A stretch of DNA of 64,000 nt, from contig NZ_CP071463.1 of assembly GCF_017352095.1 (NCBI RefSeq), positions 3,472,001-3,536,000 on the forward strand. The letters run 5' to 3'. The DNA comes from Natrinema longum (lineage in GTDB: Archaea > Halobacteriota > Halobacteria > Halobacteriales > Natrialbaceae). Below are positions 52,501-61,108 of the stretch, piece after piece; within the stretch, counting starts at the first letter, position 1; each line of letters begins with the position of its first letter. A model generated the notes under the pieces. The model was not told the origin of the DNA. It searched no databases and worked only from the letters and a program-made list of their open reading frames with translations. Both the position numbers and the translations under genes were made by a program.

Positions 52501-54267
52501 CTACAGTGGTTGTTGGTCGAGAATGTGTGCCTTGATTTGCTGTTCTCTGTGCTCGACGAACTCCTCGAAGGTCATTTCCGTCGCACCGTCTGGAATGTGA
52601 TGTGTCGTCCTATACGATTCAGTCCGCGATCGCAGCCACTCCTGAAAGTCGTCGTCGGATTTCATCCGGTTCGTTTTATCGACCAACAACTGTAAGTTCC
52701 CGACGCGGTCTGCGTCCGCGTCATCGGGCAAAACGGACTTGGGAATGATGTGATCGATCTCGTAGTCTTTCCCCCGCGCTGGCTCATCGGGATAGTGAGA
52801 TAGCTGTAGCAAAAACTGAACGCCTCGTTTTCCATACCGAAGTTCCTCGAACAGCGTTTCTATCTTTTCATCCGTGAACCGAAGGGAACTCCCGTAGCTC
52901 GATTCCACCTCCTCACTGATCTCATCGATGGGGAACGTCGTCCCCTCACTATCTCGGATCACGTCCCGGACGCGCTCTGCGATCTGGTTTGACGACTGTC
53001 TCGTGAAGCCGTTCAGTCGGGCCGCACAAATATAGTAGAGGATCGACTCGCGTCGTTCGCGTCCGTCGACCGAAGTCGGGTCGAGCGACGGATTCCCGTT
53101 TTGATAGAGATAGTACGCGACGGGTGTGTACAGTGCCGGGCTCAGGATGTGAGCAACCGTCGGATAATAACTCTCGAACAACCTGGCGAGCTGGTTCATC
53201 GTCGTTTCGAAGGTGTCCGTCAACCAGATCTCTTTGAGTTCGCGGAGCAACTCGAGGGTATAATTGTCGAATCGGTACTGAATTTCGTTTTCGTTACTGG
53301 CCAACAAGACCTTTTGAACGTGTTTCGTATTGAACGGGGAGTTTCCCCCGTCGATCGACCCGTTCAGTTCGTCGACCATCGAGTGAACCTCGTCGCGAGC
53401 GTTGATCGCAGGTGGCTCCTGTTGCCAACAACTCGTCATAAGCGACAACAAGATTTCCGATCTGTTCGGTGTCACGCCCCCCTGATTTATCCGGACGAAG
53501 ACGTCTCGGACTCGAGTGATGTCGTCCTCGTCTTCCGTAAAGAAGTGGAGTTTCTCGTCTTTGTGGACCGCACGATGGAGATCCTCGAAGTTTCGCTGGG
53601 CGTTCAGGACGAGGGAATCCGGATTCTTTCCGTCCGGAGCATCGGAGACCAACTCGCGAATGCGACGCTCTATCTCCTGACGCTCGGAATAAAACTCGTC
53701 GCTATCGGAAATCGAGAGGATCCTGTTTACGGGATACCAGTATGCGTTCCGTGTCACCGACCGTTCAGCACGAAAAGAGAAATCGTACTTGTTACCGAGT
53801 TCGGAGTCGACAGTCGTTGGGTCGGAGAGCAGATTGAGATACAGTCGTTTTTGGACCCACGAACTGGCCGTATCACGCCGGTGGCCATGCTTTCGTTCGA
53901 AATACGATCCTTTGAGACCGATGTTCAACGCGGTGAGCCGCTGTTGCCCGTCGAGGACTAACTTGACTGGTGACGGAAGCGGATCGTCGGATTCGTATGG
54001 CGGATTTCTATGTGTCGGTGTCGTCAGCGATGGTGGAAAGCTCGGTTCGTTAATATAGTGTGTGACGAACTGATACTTCGGCTGCGACTCGGCGGCGTCC
54101 GCGGAGAGATTCCACTGAAGCAACGCACCGATCGGGTAGTCCCGAAGTAACGAATCGAACAGATCCACGATGTCGTCCGTCTCCCAGACGAATTCCCGCT
54201 GAATAGCGGGGAGAAGATACGAATAATTAACGTTTTGGACGACTTCCGAGATCCGCTTCGTTTCCAT
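52501..54267 (-). CDS. DUF262/DUF1524 (GmrSD-like) nuclease protein
   Basis: This 588-residue single-chain protein has an N-terminal DUF262 domain (about residues 1-260). It includes SYLLPAIQREFVWE, the NTP-binding-type motif LVLDGQQRLTAL, and VRDVFVRINQGG. A helical middle region precedes a C-terminal DUF1524 HNH-like nuclease with YEIDHIIPKSVLP and GNLQLLVDKTNRMKSD. This architecture is shared with GmrSD type IV restriction enzymes and related anti-phage proteins that attack modified or foreign DNA. ATG 54267 is supported by TTATACAAA about 29 bases upstream. Codon use is less GC-rich than housekeeping genes. No methyltransferase or partner gene is adjacent. Confidence 0.88.
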   Translation of the reverse strand: METKRISEVVQNVNYSYLLPAIQREFVWETDDIVDLFDSLLRDYPIGALLQWNLSADAAESQPKYQFVTHYINEPSFPPSLTTPTHRNPPYESDDPLPSPVKLVLDGQQRLTALNIGLKGSYFERKHGHRRDTASSWVQKRLYLNLLSDPTTVDSELGNKYDFSFRAERSVTRNAYWYPVNRILSISDSDEFYSERQEIERRIRELVSDAPDGKNPDSLVLNAQRNFEDLHRAVHKDEKLHFFTEDEDDITRVRDVFVRINQGGVTPNRSEILLSLMTSCWQQEPPAINARDEVHSMVDELNGSIDGGNSPFNTKHVQKVLLASNENEIQYRFDNYTLELLRELKEIWLTDTFETTMNQLARLFESYYPTVAHILSPALYTPVAYYLYQNGNPSLDPTSVDGRERRESILYYICAARLNGFTRQSSNQIAERVRDVIRDSEGTTFPIDEISEEVESSYGSSLRFTDEKIETLFEELRYGKRGVQFLLQLSHYPDEPARGKDYEIDHIIPKSVLPDDADADRVGNLQLLVDKTNRMKSDDDFQEWLRSRTESYRTTHHIPDGATEMTFEEFVEHREQQIKAHILDQQPL

Positions 54268-55406
54268 ACTGAGACCAGTTCTCGATCGTTTGTATAACTT
54301 TATCTTCAGTTGGCAGGTTTCGAATCCGTCTACCGCTGTTACTGTTGCGTACCTGACCGATTTCGATGAGGAGGGCGTTTGGCCCGGGAGGTTGGCTGCG
54401 CACTGTGAAGAGAACGAGAGCAAGTGTTACACGTACGAACACTCGGAACTCGAGTTCGTTTGATTCGTTTCGGAAGTCGGTAAACGAGGGGGCCACTCGA
54501 GGTCCGGTCAGGGATGTGTTATTTGTCTACAGTCGAGATGGAGATCCGCTTGGTACTATCTAGTTGGGGCAGAGCAGTAAGCGAGACCGTTGAGTTACTT
54601 TCGACTGCTGTTCGCATACCTGCTCAGCAAGTGCTATGAGGGTGATTTAGGAGAACTTTGGGGGCGAGCGGAGCGGTGTTTAGGGACGGTGGAAAACGAG
54701 GCGGTACGATTGTGTGTCCATGCCAACGATCCACCGCCGTAGCGGGTGTGGAGACTGAATCGATTCGAGGGTTGTACAGCGACGCCGCGACCGCTAACGA
54801 AACTGAATAGTCAGCTACACCGACCTAGACTCTCTTTCGAATACTGTCTCTATTGTTTATATATAAAATCCTCCAGCGGCTCGGGCGACCGTTTAGAAGT
54901 GGTTCACAGAACTGCTCTACAGTCGGGCGATGAACGATTGGCGGATCACGTTTCGGGCGACGAAACCCGCGATCTGATTTACTGATGAAACTAGTGTACG
55001 AACATCCTAATTGGTCATGGCATAAGCGAATCAGCCCTATACAACGCTCGAACGAGCTTTAACAACGGATCTCGATCAGTCGTCTCTCACTGAACGCAGT
55101 GGGAACTACGACGGTAACGACGCTGTGTCTCTCGTTGATGGTTCACAGCCCGTACACGCTGGATGTTATCGCTGTACTTCGATTGCAGAGACGAACAGCC
55201 TGGAGACGGAACACCGCTGAACATATCTTTATAGAAATAATATGATGAACATACCATTACCCAAATATTTTTGCTAACACCGCACCGGAAACAGCCGATG
55301 AGTGGGTCAGGGCGGTTAACTTCGCAGGGAATCGCCGTATTTGAACAGTATCCGAGACGTATCGTGCGTACATTTACCACCGTACACGTCCAACAATACG
55401 GCGGAT
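54268..55406. other. 1.1-kb decayed region beside tRNA-Val
   Basis: No intact gene is supported. The sequence is AT-richer and holds short open frames without good starts, such as a protein-like tail RDVLFVYSRDGDPLGTI ending at 54563 and the broken frame at 54985-55220. GTTGGGGCAGA at 54563-54573 repeats 11 bases of the tRNA-Val acceptor/T-arm region (antisense). It looks like eroded mobile or accessory DNA at a tRNA insertion site. Confidence 0.45.
54985..55220 (+). pseudogene. possible frameshifted small gene
   Basis: ATG 54985 opens MKLVYEHPNWSWHKRI and then stops, but from 55026 a second frame stays open for 64 codons with haloarchaeal-like acidic composition (TLERALTTDLDQSSLTERSG, ending TNSLETEHR) and contains CYRC. 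A single-base shift near 55035 would join them into about 78 residues. No family is recognised, so this is tentative. Confidence 0.25.
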
Positions 55407-55595
55407 ATGTCGTCCAGGTATCCGGACCAATCGTCCCTGGTCACTGCATTCGGCCTCATCGTTGCCATGGTCGCAGTTGTGGGCACGCAGGTCTTTGGCT
55501 GGGAGTGGGGAGCAAGTCAACTCGCTCCGACGATCATCGGCGTCGTCGTTGCTGGAATCGCAGTCGTGGTTATTGCGAGGCGACTAATAAGGTAA
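55407..55595 (+). CDS. small two-helix membrane protein
   Basis: This 62-residue protein has two hydrophobic helices (SLVTAFGLIVAMVAVVGTQVFGW and LAPTIIGVVVAGIAVVVIARR) and a basic C-terminus that should stay inside. ATG 55407 (MSSRYPDQSS) is the natural start before the first helix. Upstream in-frame ATG 55341 adds a cysteine-containing, low-quality stretch. No family recognised. It lies between the decayed region and the tRNA gene. Confidence 0.5.
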   Translation: MSSRYPDQSSLVTAFGLIVAMVAVVGTQVFGWEWGASQLAPTIIGVVVAGIAVVVIARRLIR

Positions 55596-55655
55596 ACCGG
55601 CAGTGCCATTCCGTTCCCTGGTAGTTTACTACGTTACGAGGAACAAAGCGACGAG

Positions 55656-55730
55656 TGGGTTGGGGCAGATTTGAACTGCCGACTTCCTCCGTGTGAAGGA
55701 GGTATCATAACCGGACTAGATCACCAACCC
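55656..55730 (-). tRNA. tRNA-Val (CAC)
   Basis: This 75-base cloverleaf on the minus strand has a seven-pair acceptor stem GGGTTGG/CCAACCC with discriminator A, a D-arm TGATCTAGTCCGGTTATGATA, and anticodon stem CCTCC/GGAGG with loop TTCACAC and anticodon CAC. The T-arm is GGCAG-TTCAAAT-CTGCC. There is no intron and no encoded CCA. Its 3' end faces the decayed region and the DUF262 gene, the side where integrative elements insert. Confidence 0.95.
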
Positions 55731-55770
55731 GCACGAGGTGCTTCCCGTGCGGTCAACTTAAGGCTTCCTT

Positions 55771-56043
55771 TCACCGATCGTCGTCCGATTCGCTCGAGCG
55801 ACCCGCACCCACCCGCTCACGCAGCGACCCGACCGTCCGGCGGGTCCGCGTCGTCGCTCGCGTCTCGAGTGCGGTCACGGCCGCCAGGACGCCGTCGACG
55901 CGGCTGGGGGCGGGTTCCGGCTCTCGGCCGAGAAGGGTTCGAACGCGAGCCACGGGAGCGGCGAGGGATTCGGACACGCCGAGGCGGGCGTGGTCGGCGG
56001 CGCGGGTGAGGTAGTATCGGCTGTCGTCGAAGTGTTTGTTCAT
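55771..56043 (-). CDS. haloarchaeal small helical protein
   Basis: This 90-residue protein begins MNKHFDDSRYYLTRAADHARLGV, a helix, then has two further helices (APVARVRTLLGREPEP and GVLAAVTALETRATTRTRRTVGSLRERV) and an acidic tail. It resembles a widespread haloarchaeal family of unknown function. AACTATATT about 34 bases upstream suggests a short leader. It is divergent from the adenine-deaminase-like gene. Confidence 0.65.
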   Translation of the reverse strand: MNKHFDDSRYYLTRAADHARLGVSESLAAPVARVRTLLGREPEPAPSRVDGVLAAVTALETRATTRTRRTVGSLRERVGAGRSSESDDDR

Positions 56044-56203
56044 GTGAGTCTCTCCCGTAGAGAGGTCGGCTGCGAATATAGTTCTTTCGCAGACAACAGA
56101 ATAGGGCTTTCCAGACGCGATCCAGCGCGGCGGACGAGTGTCGCCGGCGGATCATCCGCCACACGAGCGATTAACGTGGGAGGGCACACGAGATCGAGTG
56201 AAG

Positions 56204-57973
56204 ATGAACGAGTTACAGCCGATCGCCCTCGAGAGCGAGGGCGCGACCGCGGATCTGGTCGTCGAGGGTGGACGGGTCTACTGCTCGAACCGCCGAGAGT
56301 TCCTCGAGCGCGACGTCGCGGTCGTCGGTGACCGGATCGCTGCGTTGCCCGAGGACGCGGGTTCGGTCACGGGGCCCGACACGACGGTCGTCTCGGCGGC
56401 CGATCGCGTCGTCTTGCCGGGACTGATCGACGCCCACACGCACGCGGACATCCAGCTGATTTTCGATCGCGCGGTCCCGGAACTGCTCGCGACCGGGACG
56501 ACCGCGATCGTCACCGAGAGCTCCGGGCTGGGGCTGCTGTTCGGAAGCCGTGGGGTCGAGACGTTCCTCGAGCGGACCGCCGACTGTCCGATTTCGACCT
56601 ACGTGACGCTGCCGCCGCAGGCCTTCGTCGATACGTTCGAGCCGGCGACCGGCTCCCCCGCCGAACTCGAGGCGCTCTCGAGCCTGCTCGAGCGCGAGCG
56701 GGTCGTCGGCGTCGGCGAGATCGACTGGATCCACGTCGTCGGGCAGGATGCGCCGATCGAGCGCCTCTACGAGCGCGCCCGCGAGAAAAACGCCGCGATC
56801 GTCGGACACGGTGCGGGCTGTCGCGGTGACTCGCTGCGGGCGTTCGCGACCGTCGTGGACAACGACCACGAGGCGATTTCGGCCGCCGGAATCCGTGAAC
56901 GCGCCGAGAACGGGATCCACGTGGTCGGGCGCTGTGGCTCGATCCGCGACGACCTCGCGGCACTTATCGAGGCGTATCCGGCGCTCGATCCGGGGAGCGT
57001 CTCCCTCTCGACCGACGGCGTCTGGCCGGGCGATCTGCTCGAGGGCGTTGGCATGGCCGAACTCGTCCGCCGGCTGATCGATGCCGGGGTGGAGCCGGCC
57101 GACGCGATCGACGCCGCGACCCGGAACACGGCGGAGCAGTTCGGACTCGCGAACCGGGGCATCGTCGCACCGGGGGCCGTCGCCGATCTCGTCGTCGTCG
57201 ACGACCTCGAGACGATGGCCGTCGAAACGGTCTGTGCGGAAGGCGAGGTCGTCGTCGCCGACGGCGATCCGCTCGTCGAGGCCAGAACCGATCCGTACCC
57301 GGAGTACGTCTACGACACCGTTTCGGTCGCGCTCGAACGCGAGCGGTTCACCGCACCGCTCGAGGCGGCCCCGGACGGGACGGTTCGTGCGATGACGGCC
57401 GATAGTGGCCTCGTGACGACCGAAACGACCGTCGATGCCGGTATCGTCGATGCCGGCGACGGCAGGGAGCCGCGGCTCGGTCCCGACCCGCACAACGACG
57501 TCCTCACCGCGACGCTGCTCGACCGGGATCCGGCGACCGATGACCGCGGCTTTACCGGCTTTCTCACCGGCTACGGTCTCGAATCGGGGGCGATCGCGAC
57601 GACCGGAACCTGGGAGAGCCCCGGGCTGGTGACCGTCGCCGCCGACACCGACGATGCCGTCGTCGCTGCCGACCGGGTCGCGTCGATGGGCGGTGGGTTT
57701 GCGGTCGCTCGTGACGGCGAGGTGGTGGCGGATCTCGCGATGCCGATCGCCGCGACCGCCGCCGAACTGGCCCCGGAGACGTTCGCGACAGAGTTCGACC
57801 TGCTCGAGGACGCCCTTCGCGAGGGCGGCGTCGACATCGACCGTCCGCTGTTGACCGTCCAGACGCTGACGTTCCCCGGCGTCCCGGCGGTGAAGCTCAC
57901 GCCGTCGGGCTACGCGAACGTCCGTGGCCGGTCGGTCGTCGGCCTCGAGCCCGATCCGGCCCGTCCCGACTGA
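56204..57973 (+). CDS. adenine deaminase-like amidohydrolase
   Basis: This 589-residue amidohydrolase is the length of AdeC-type adenine deaminase (adenine to hypoxanthine plus ammonia). Features are ADLVVEGGRVYCSNRREF, the first metal site DAHTHAD, IVGHGAG, SLSTDGVWPGDLLEG near the end of the barrel, ATRNTAEQFGLANRGIVAPGAVADLVVV, and a C-terminal lobe with GFLTGYGLESGAIATTGTW. In typical AdeC the barrel motif is TDD; here it is TDG, so specificity could differ. ATG 56204 (MNELQPIALE) has CGATTAACG about 32 bases upstream. It is not in an evident operon. Confidence 0.85.
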   Translation: MNELQPIALESEGATADLVVEGGRVYCSNRREFLERDVAVVGDRIAALPEDAGSVTGPDTTVVSAADRVVLPGLIDAHTHADIQLIFDRAVPELLATGTTAIVTESSGLGLLFGSRGVETFLERTADCPISTYVTLPPQAFVDTFEPATGSPAELEALSSLLERERVVGVGEIDWIHVVGQDAPIERLYERAREKNAAIVGHGAGCRGDSLRAFATVVDNDHEAISAAGIRERAENGIHVVGRCGSIRDDLAALIEAYPALDPGSVSLSTDGVWPGDLLEGVGMAELVRRLIDAGVEPADAIDAATRNTAEQFGLANRGIVAPGAVADLVVVDDLETMAVETVCAEGEVVVADGDPLVEARTDPYPEYVYDTVSVALERERFTAPLEAAPDGTVRAMTADSGLVTTETTVDAGIVDAGDGREPRLGPDPHNDVLTATLLDRDPATDDRGFTGFLTGYGLESGAIATTGTWESPGLVTVAADTDDAVVAADRVASMGGGFAVARDGEVVADLAMPIAATAAELAPETFATEFDLLEDALREGGVDIDRPLLTVQTLTFPGVPAVKLTPSGYANVRGRSVVGLEPDPARPD

Positions 57974-58113
57974 CTGGCCCGAACTGCAACAACTATTACA
58001 GAAATTTCACCAGCCAACGATGTGCGTACACGCGGTGAACGGGCCGGAGAAACTCTTAACAATGGTAATGCGGTGTCGGTGGAATTAAGAGACTCCCGAC
58101 CGACGACACGACC

Positions 58114-60066
58114 ATGTCACTCGAAAGCATTGACCGTGTTGCGGTGCTGGGCGCGGGGAACATGGGGCACGGAATTACGGAAGTCACGGCAATGGCCGGC
58201 TACGACGTCACGATGCGGGACATCAAAGACGAGTTCGTCGAGGACGGCTACGAGTCGATCAAGTGGAGCCTCGAGAAACTCGAGGAGAAGGAGATGATCG
58301 ACGAGTCGGCCGAGGAGGTCCTCTCGCGGATCGACACGACGACGGATCTCGAAGAGGCCGTCGCCGACGCCGACCTCGTCATCGAGGCCGCACCCGAAGA
58401 GCTCGACCTGAAACACGAGATCTTCACGGACCTCGAGGAGTACACCAGCGGCGACACGCTGCTGGCGACGAATACCTCGAGCCTGCCGATCTCGGACATC
58501 GCGGAGGCCGTCGACACGCCCGAGCGCGTGCTCGGTCTGCACTTCTTCAACCCGCCGGTGAAGATGGACCTCGTCGAAGTCATCTACGGCGAGGACACCA
58601 GCGACGAGGCCGCCGAGGCCGGCTACGAGTGGGTCGAGTCGATCGGCAAGACGCCGATCTACGTCCGCAAGGACGTTCGTGGCTTCGTCGTCAACACCAT
58701 CGTCGGACCCTTCGGCGGCGAACCCGCCTTTATGGTCTCGAACGACGAGGCGACGATCCGCGAGGCCGACGCGACGATGGCCCACGAGCGGGGCTACCCG
58801 ATGGGGCCGTTCGAACTCGGCGACCTCACTGGTATCGACGTCGGCTACCACGTCCGCAAGGAGGGCGACAGCCCGATCCCGCCGATCACCGAGGAGAAAG
58901 TCGAGGCCGGTGACCTCGGCCAGAAGACCGGCAAGGGCTTCTACGACTACGAGGACGGCGACGGTGCCGACTACGAACCCGAGGACGCGGGCGACTTCGA
59001 CTGGCTCCGCGTCGAGGCCCGTATGATCAACCGCGCGGCCTTCCTCGTCGGCGAGGGCGTCGCGACCCCCGAAGAAGTCGACACCGGCGTCCAGCTCGGG
59101 CTGGGCTTCCCCGAGGGCATCTGCCGACGCGGCGACAAGATCGGCCTCGAGACGGTCCTCGAGAAACTCGAGACGCTCTACGAGGAGACGGGCGCGGACC
59201 GGTTCGAGCCCCATCCCTACCTCGAGGAACTCGTCGAGGAGGGCAAGACCGGAGAGGAGGCCGGCGCTGGCTTCTACGACTACGGCGACGACGAACTCGG
59301 TCCCTACCACGACCTGAACTACGAGCTCGAGGACGGCGTCTTGCAGGTCGAACTCGACCGACCGTCCCGGATGAACGCGCTGTCGGAGGATCTGCTCTCC
59401 GAGATCGACGACCTGTTCTCCTCGGTCGATACCGACGAGGTACGGGTCGCGACGATCGAGGGATCGGGCGACCGGGCGTTCAGCGCCGGTGCGGACATCT
59501 CCGGATTCGCGGATACGGCTCCGACCGATATGATGGACGTCACGCCCGGCTTCGAGACGGTCAACGAGTTCCCCCGGCCCGTCCTCGCGAAGATCGACGG
59601 CTTCTGTCTCGGCGGCGGCTTGGAGCTCGCGTTAGCCTGTGACCTGCGGATCGCGACCGAGCGCTCGTCGTTCGGTGCGCCCGAGATCGGCCTCGGACTG
59701 ATCCCCGGCGGCGGCGGCACGCAGCGGCTCACCCGGATCCTCGGGGAGACCCGCGCGAAGGAACTCGTCTTCCGTGGCAACCACATCGACGCCGACCGCG
59801 CGGAGGACTGGGGTCTTATCAACCGCTCCGTCGAGCGAGAGGACTTCGACGACACCGTCGGCGAGTTCCTCGACGACCTCCGTTCGGGCCCGCCGATCGG
59901 TCTCAAGGTCGCCAAGAAGGTCATGAACGAGGGGCAAGACGCCAGCCTCGACGCCGCACTGGTCATGGAGAGCCAGGGCTTTGGCCTCCTCTCGAGCACC
60001 GACGACGTGCTGGAAGGGACCGCCGCGTTCGCCGAGGACCGCGAGCCCGAGTTCGAGGGCAAGTAA
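58114..60066 (+). CDS. 3-hydroxyacyl-CoA dehydrogenase / enoyl-CoA hydratase fusion
   Basis: This 650-residue bifunctional beta-oxidation enzyme has the dehydrogenase first, the reverse of bacterial FadB. The NAD domain (VAVLGAGNMGHG, residues 7-18) and catalytic-His block LHFFNPPVKMDL lead to two C-terminal dehydrogenase helices regions (DVRGFVVNTI, FLVGEGVATPEEVDTG). The crotonase domain starts at about residue 405 (LQVELDRPSRMNALS) with SAGADISGF, oxyanion-hole GGGLELALACDLRIA, and PEIGLGLIPGGGGTQRL. Both crotonase catalytic glutamates are present. GGAATTAAG about 28 bases upstream supports the start. The thioesterase gene follows one base after the stop. Confidence 0.93.
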   Translation: MSLESIDRVAVLGAGNMGHGITEVTAMAGYDVTMRDIKDEFVEDGYESIKWSLEKLEEKEMIDESAEEVLSRIDTTTDLEEAVADADLVIEAAPEELDLKHEIFTDLEEYTSGDTLLATNTSSLPISDIAEAVDTPERVLGLHFFNPPVKMDLVEVIYGEDTSDEAAEAGYEWVESIGKTPIYVRKDVRGFVVNTIVGPFGGEPAFMVSNDEATIREADATMAHERGYPMGPFELGDLTGIDVGYHVRKEGDSPIPPITEEKVEAGDLGQKTGKGFYDYEDGDGADYEPEDAGDFDWLRVEARMINRAAFLVGEGVATPEEVDTGVQLGLGFPEGICRRGDKIGLETVLEKLETLYEETGADRFEPHPYLEELVEEGKTGEEAGAGFYDYGDDELGPYHDLNYELEDGVLQVELDRPSRMNALSEDLLSEIDDLFSSVDTDEVRVATIEGSGDRAFSAGADISGFADTAPTDMMDVTPGFETVNEFPRPVLAKIDGFCLGGGLELALACDLRIATERSSFGAPEIGLGLIPGGGGTQRLTRILGETRAKELVFRGNHIDADRAEDWGLINRSVEREDFDDTVGEFLDDLRSGPPIGLKVAKKVMNEGQDASLDAALVMESQGFGLLSSTDDVLEGTAAFAEDREPEFEGK

Positions 60067-60067
60067 G

Positions 60068-60523
60068 ATGACCGACGGACCGGCGGACGCATCGGGCTGG
60101 CCGGAGTGGGAGTCGTTCGTCCAGCGTCACGGCTACCTGTCGTGGCTCGACCTCGAGGTCGAACACCTCGAGGACGGACGAGCAGTCCTGGTGATCGAAC
60201 AGGACGAGGACTTCGAGAACCCGGTCGGCAACGACGGACACGATCCGGTCCACGGTGGCATCGTCGCGACGCTGATCGATACCTCGAGCGCGTTCGCTCT
60301 GCGGACGACGTTCGAGAATCCCGCCGATGCGTTCCTGACGACGACCGACCTCAACGTCTCCTATCTGCGACCGGCGACTGGCGACCTGCGAGCCGAAGCC
60401 GAGGTGCTCCGGGCCGGCGGTTCGACCGGCGTCACCGACGTCACCGTCAGCGGCGCGGACGGCGAGGCCGCCGTCGGTCGCACTACCTACCGCTTGTTCC
60501 GCGATGGGATCGGGGAGGAGTGA
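60068..60523 (+). CDS. PaaI-family hotdog thioesterase
   Basis: This 151-residue hotdog-fold protein has the family core GHDPVHGGIVATLIDTSSAFAL, where HGG and the Asp of LID lie at the acyl-CoA site. DLNVSYLRPATG and VTDVTVSGADGEAAV form the later strands. The likely reaction is hydrolysis of acyl- or aryl-CoA thioesters. It begins one base after the hydroxyacyl-CoA dehydrogenase/hydratase stop, so the two are co-transcribed and the thioesterase probably removes stalled CoA intermediates. Confidence 0.85.
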   Translation: MTDGPADASGWPEWESFVQRHGYLSWLDLEVEHLEDGRAVLVIEQDEDFENPVGNDGHDPVHGGIVATLIDTSSAFALRTTFENPADAFLTTTDLNVSYLRPATGDLRAEAEVLRAGGSTGVTDVTVSGADGEAAVGRTTYRLFRDGIGEE

Positions 60524-60556
60524 CCGCTCGGGTCCGACTCGAGGATCACGAGTCGG

Positions 60557-61078
60557 TCACTCCTCCTGATCGTCGCCGAGCTCTTCGAAGATCCGTGGGT
60601 CGGTCTGGAACTTGAGGACGTTGTGGACCGCCGAATTTCGAATGTTCGCGATGACCGTTCCGTAATCCCGATAACAGTCGTGGATCCACTTGGAGATCTC
60701 TTCGCGGTCCCGAAACATCATCACCGTTTTCCACTGGTACTCCCCGTCCGAGAGGAAGAAAAACAGGGTGTGTTTGTCCGCCTTGACGTACTCCATGGCG
60801 TCGCGCCAGTTGTCGGCGAAGTGTTCGGGGTTGAACTTGAATTCGAACAGCGCGAAGATGTAGTACTCCTCGTTCGGGATGATCGCCTCGCGGAAGACGC
60901 CCTCGTCGCGCATCCGCCGGATCGACTCGCTGACGGTGACGTGGGAGACGTCGATGTCGTATTCGGACTCGAGTACTTGCGTCAGTTCGCGCGAGGACAA
61001 CTGCGGATCGTTCGAGAGTTCGCTGAGGATCGCGATATCGCGATCTTTGAATTCCCAGTTCGGTGATTCGTCGCTCAT
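60557..61078 (-). CDS. winged-helix transcriptional regulator
   Basis: This 173-residue regulator has an N-terminal Lrp/ArsR-like winged helix at about residues 10-75 (RDIAILSELSNDPQLSSRELTQ, HVTVSESIRRMRDEGVFREA). A C-terminal sensory domain follows (YYIFALFEFKFNPEHFADNW, TLFFFLSDGEYQWKTVMMFRDREE). ATAAAACC about 28 bases before ATG 61078 supports the start. It converges on the thioesterase gene and lies just after an alpha/beta hydrolase gene on the same strand. The targets are unknown, but the beta-oxidation genes next to it are obvious candidates. Confidence 0.85.
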   Translation of the reverse strand: MSDESPNWEFKDRDIAILSELSNDPQLSSRELTQVLESEYDIDVSHVTVSESIRRMRDEGVFREAIIPNEEYYIFALFEFKFNPEHFADNWRDAMEYVKADKHTLFFFLSDGEYQWKTVMMFRDREEISKWIHDCYRDYGTVIANIRNSAVHNVLKFQTDPRIFEELGDDQEE

Positions 61079-61108
61079 ACTAGCTGTAATTCCATCGTAT
61101 ACATGGTT

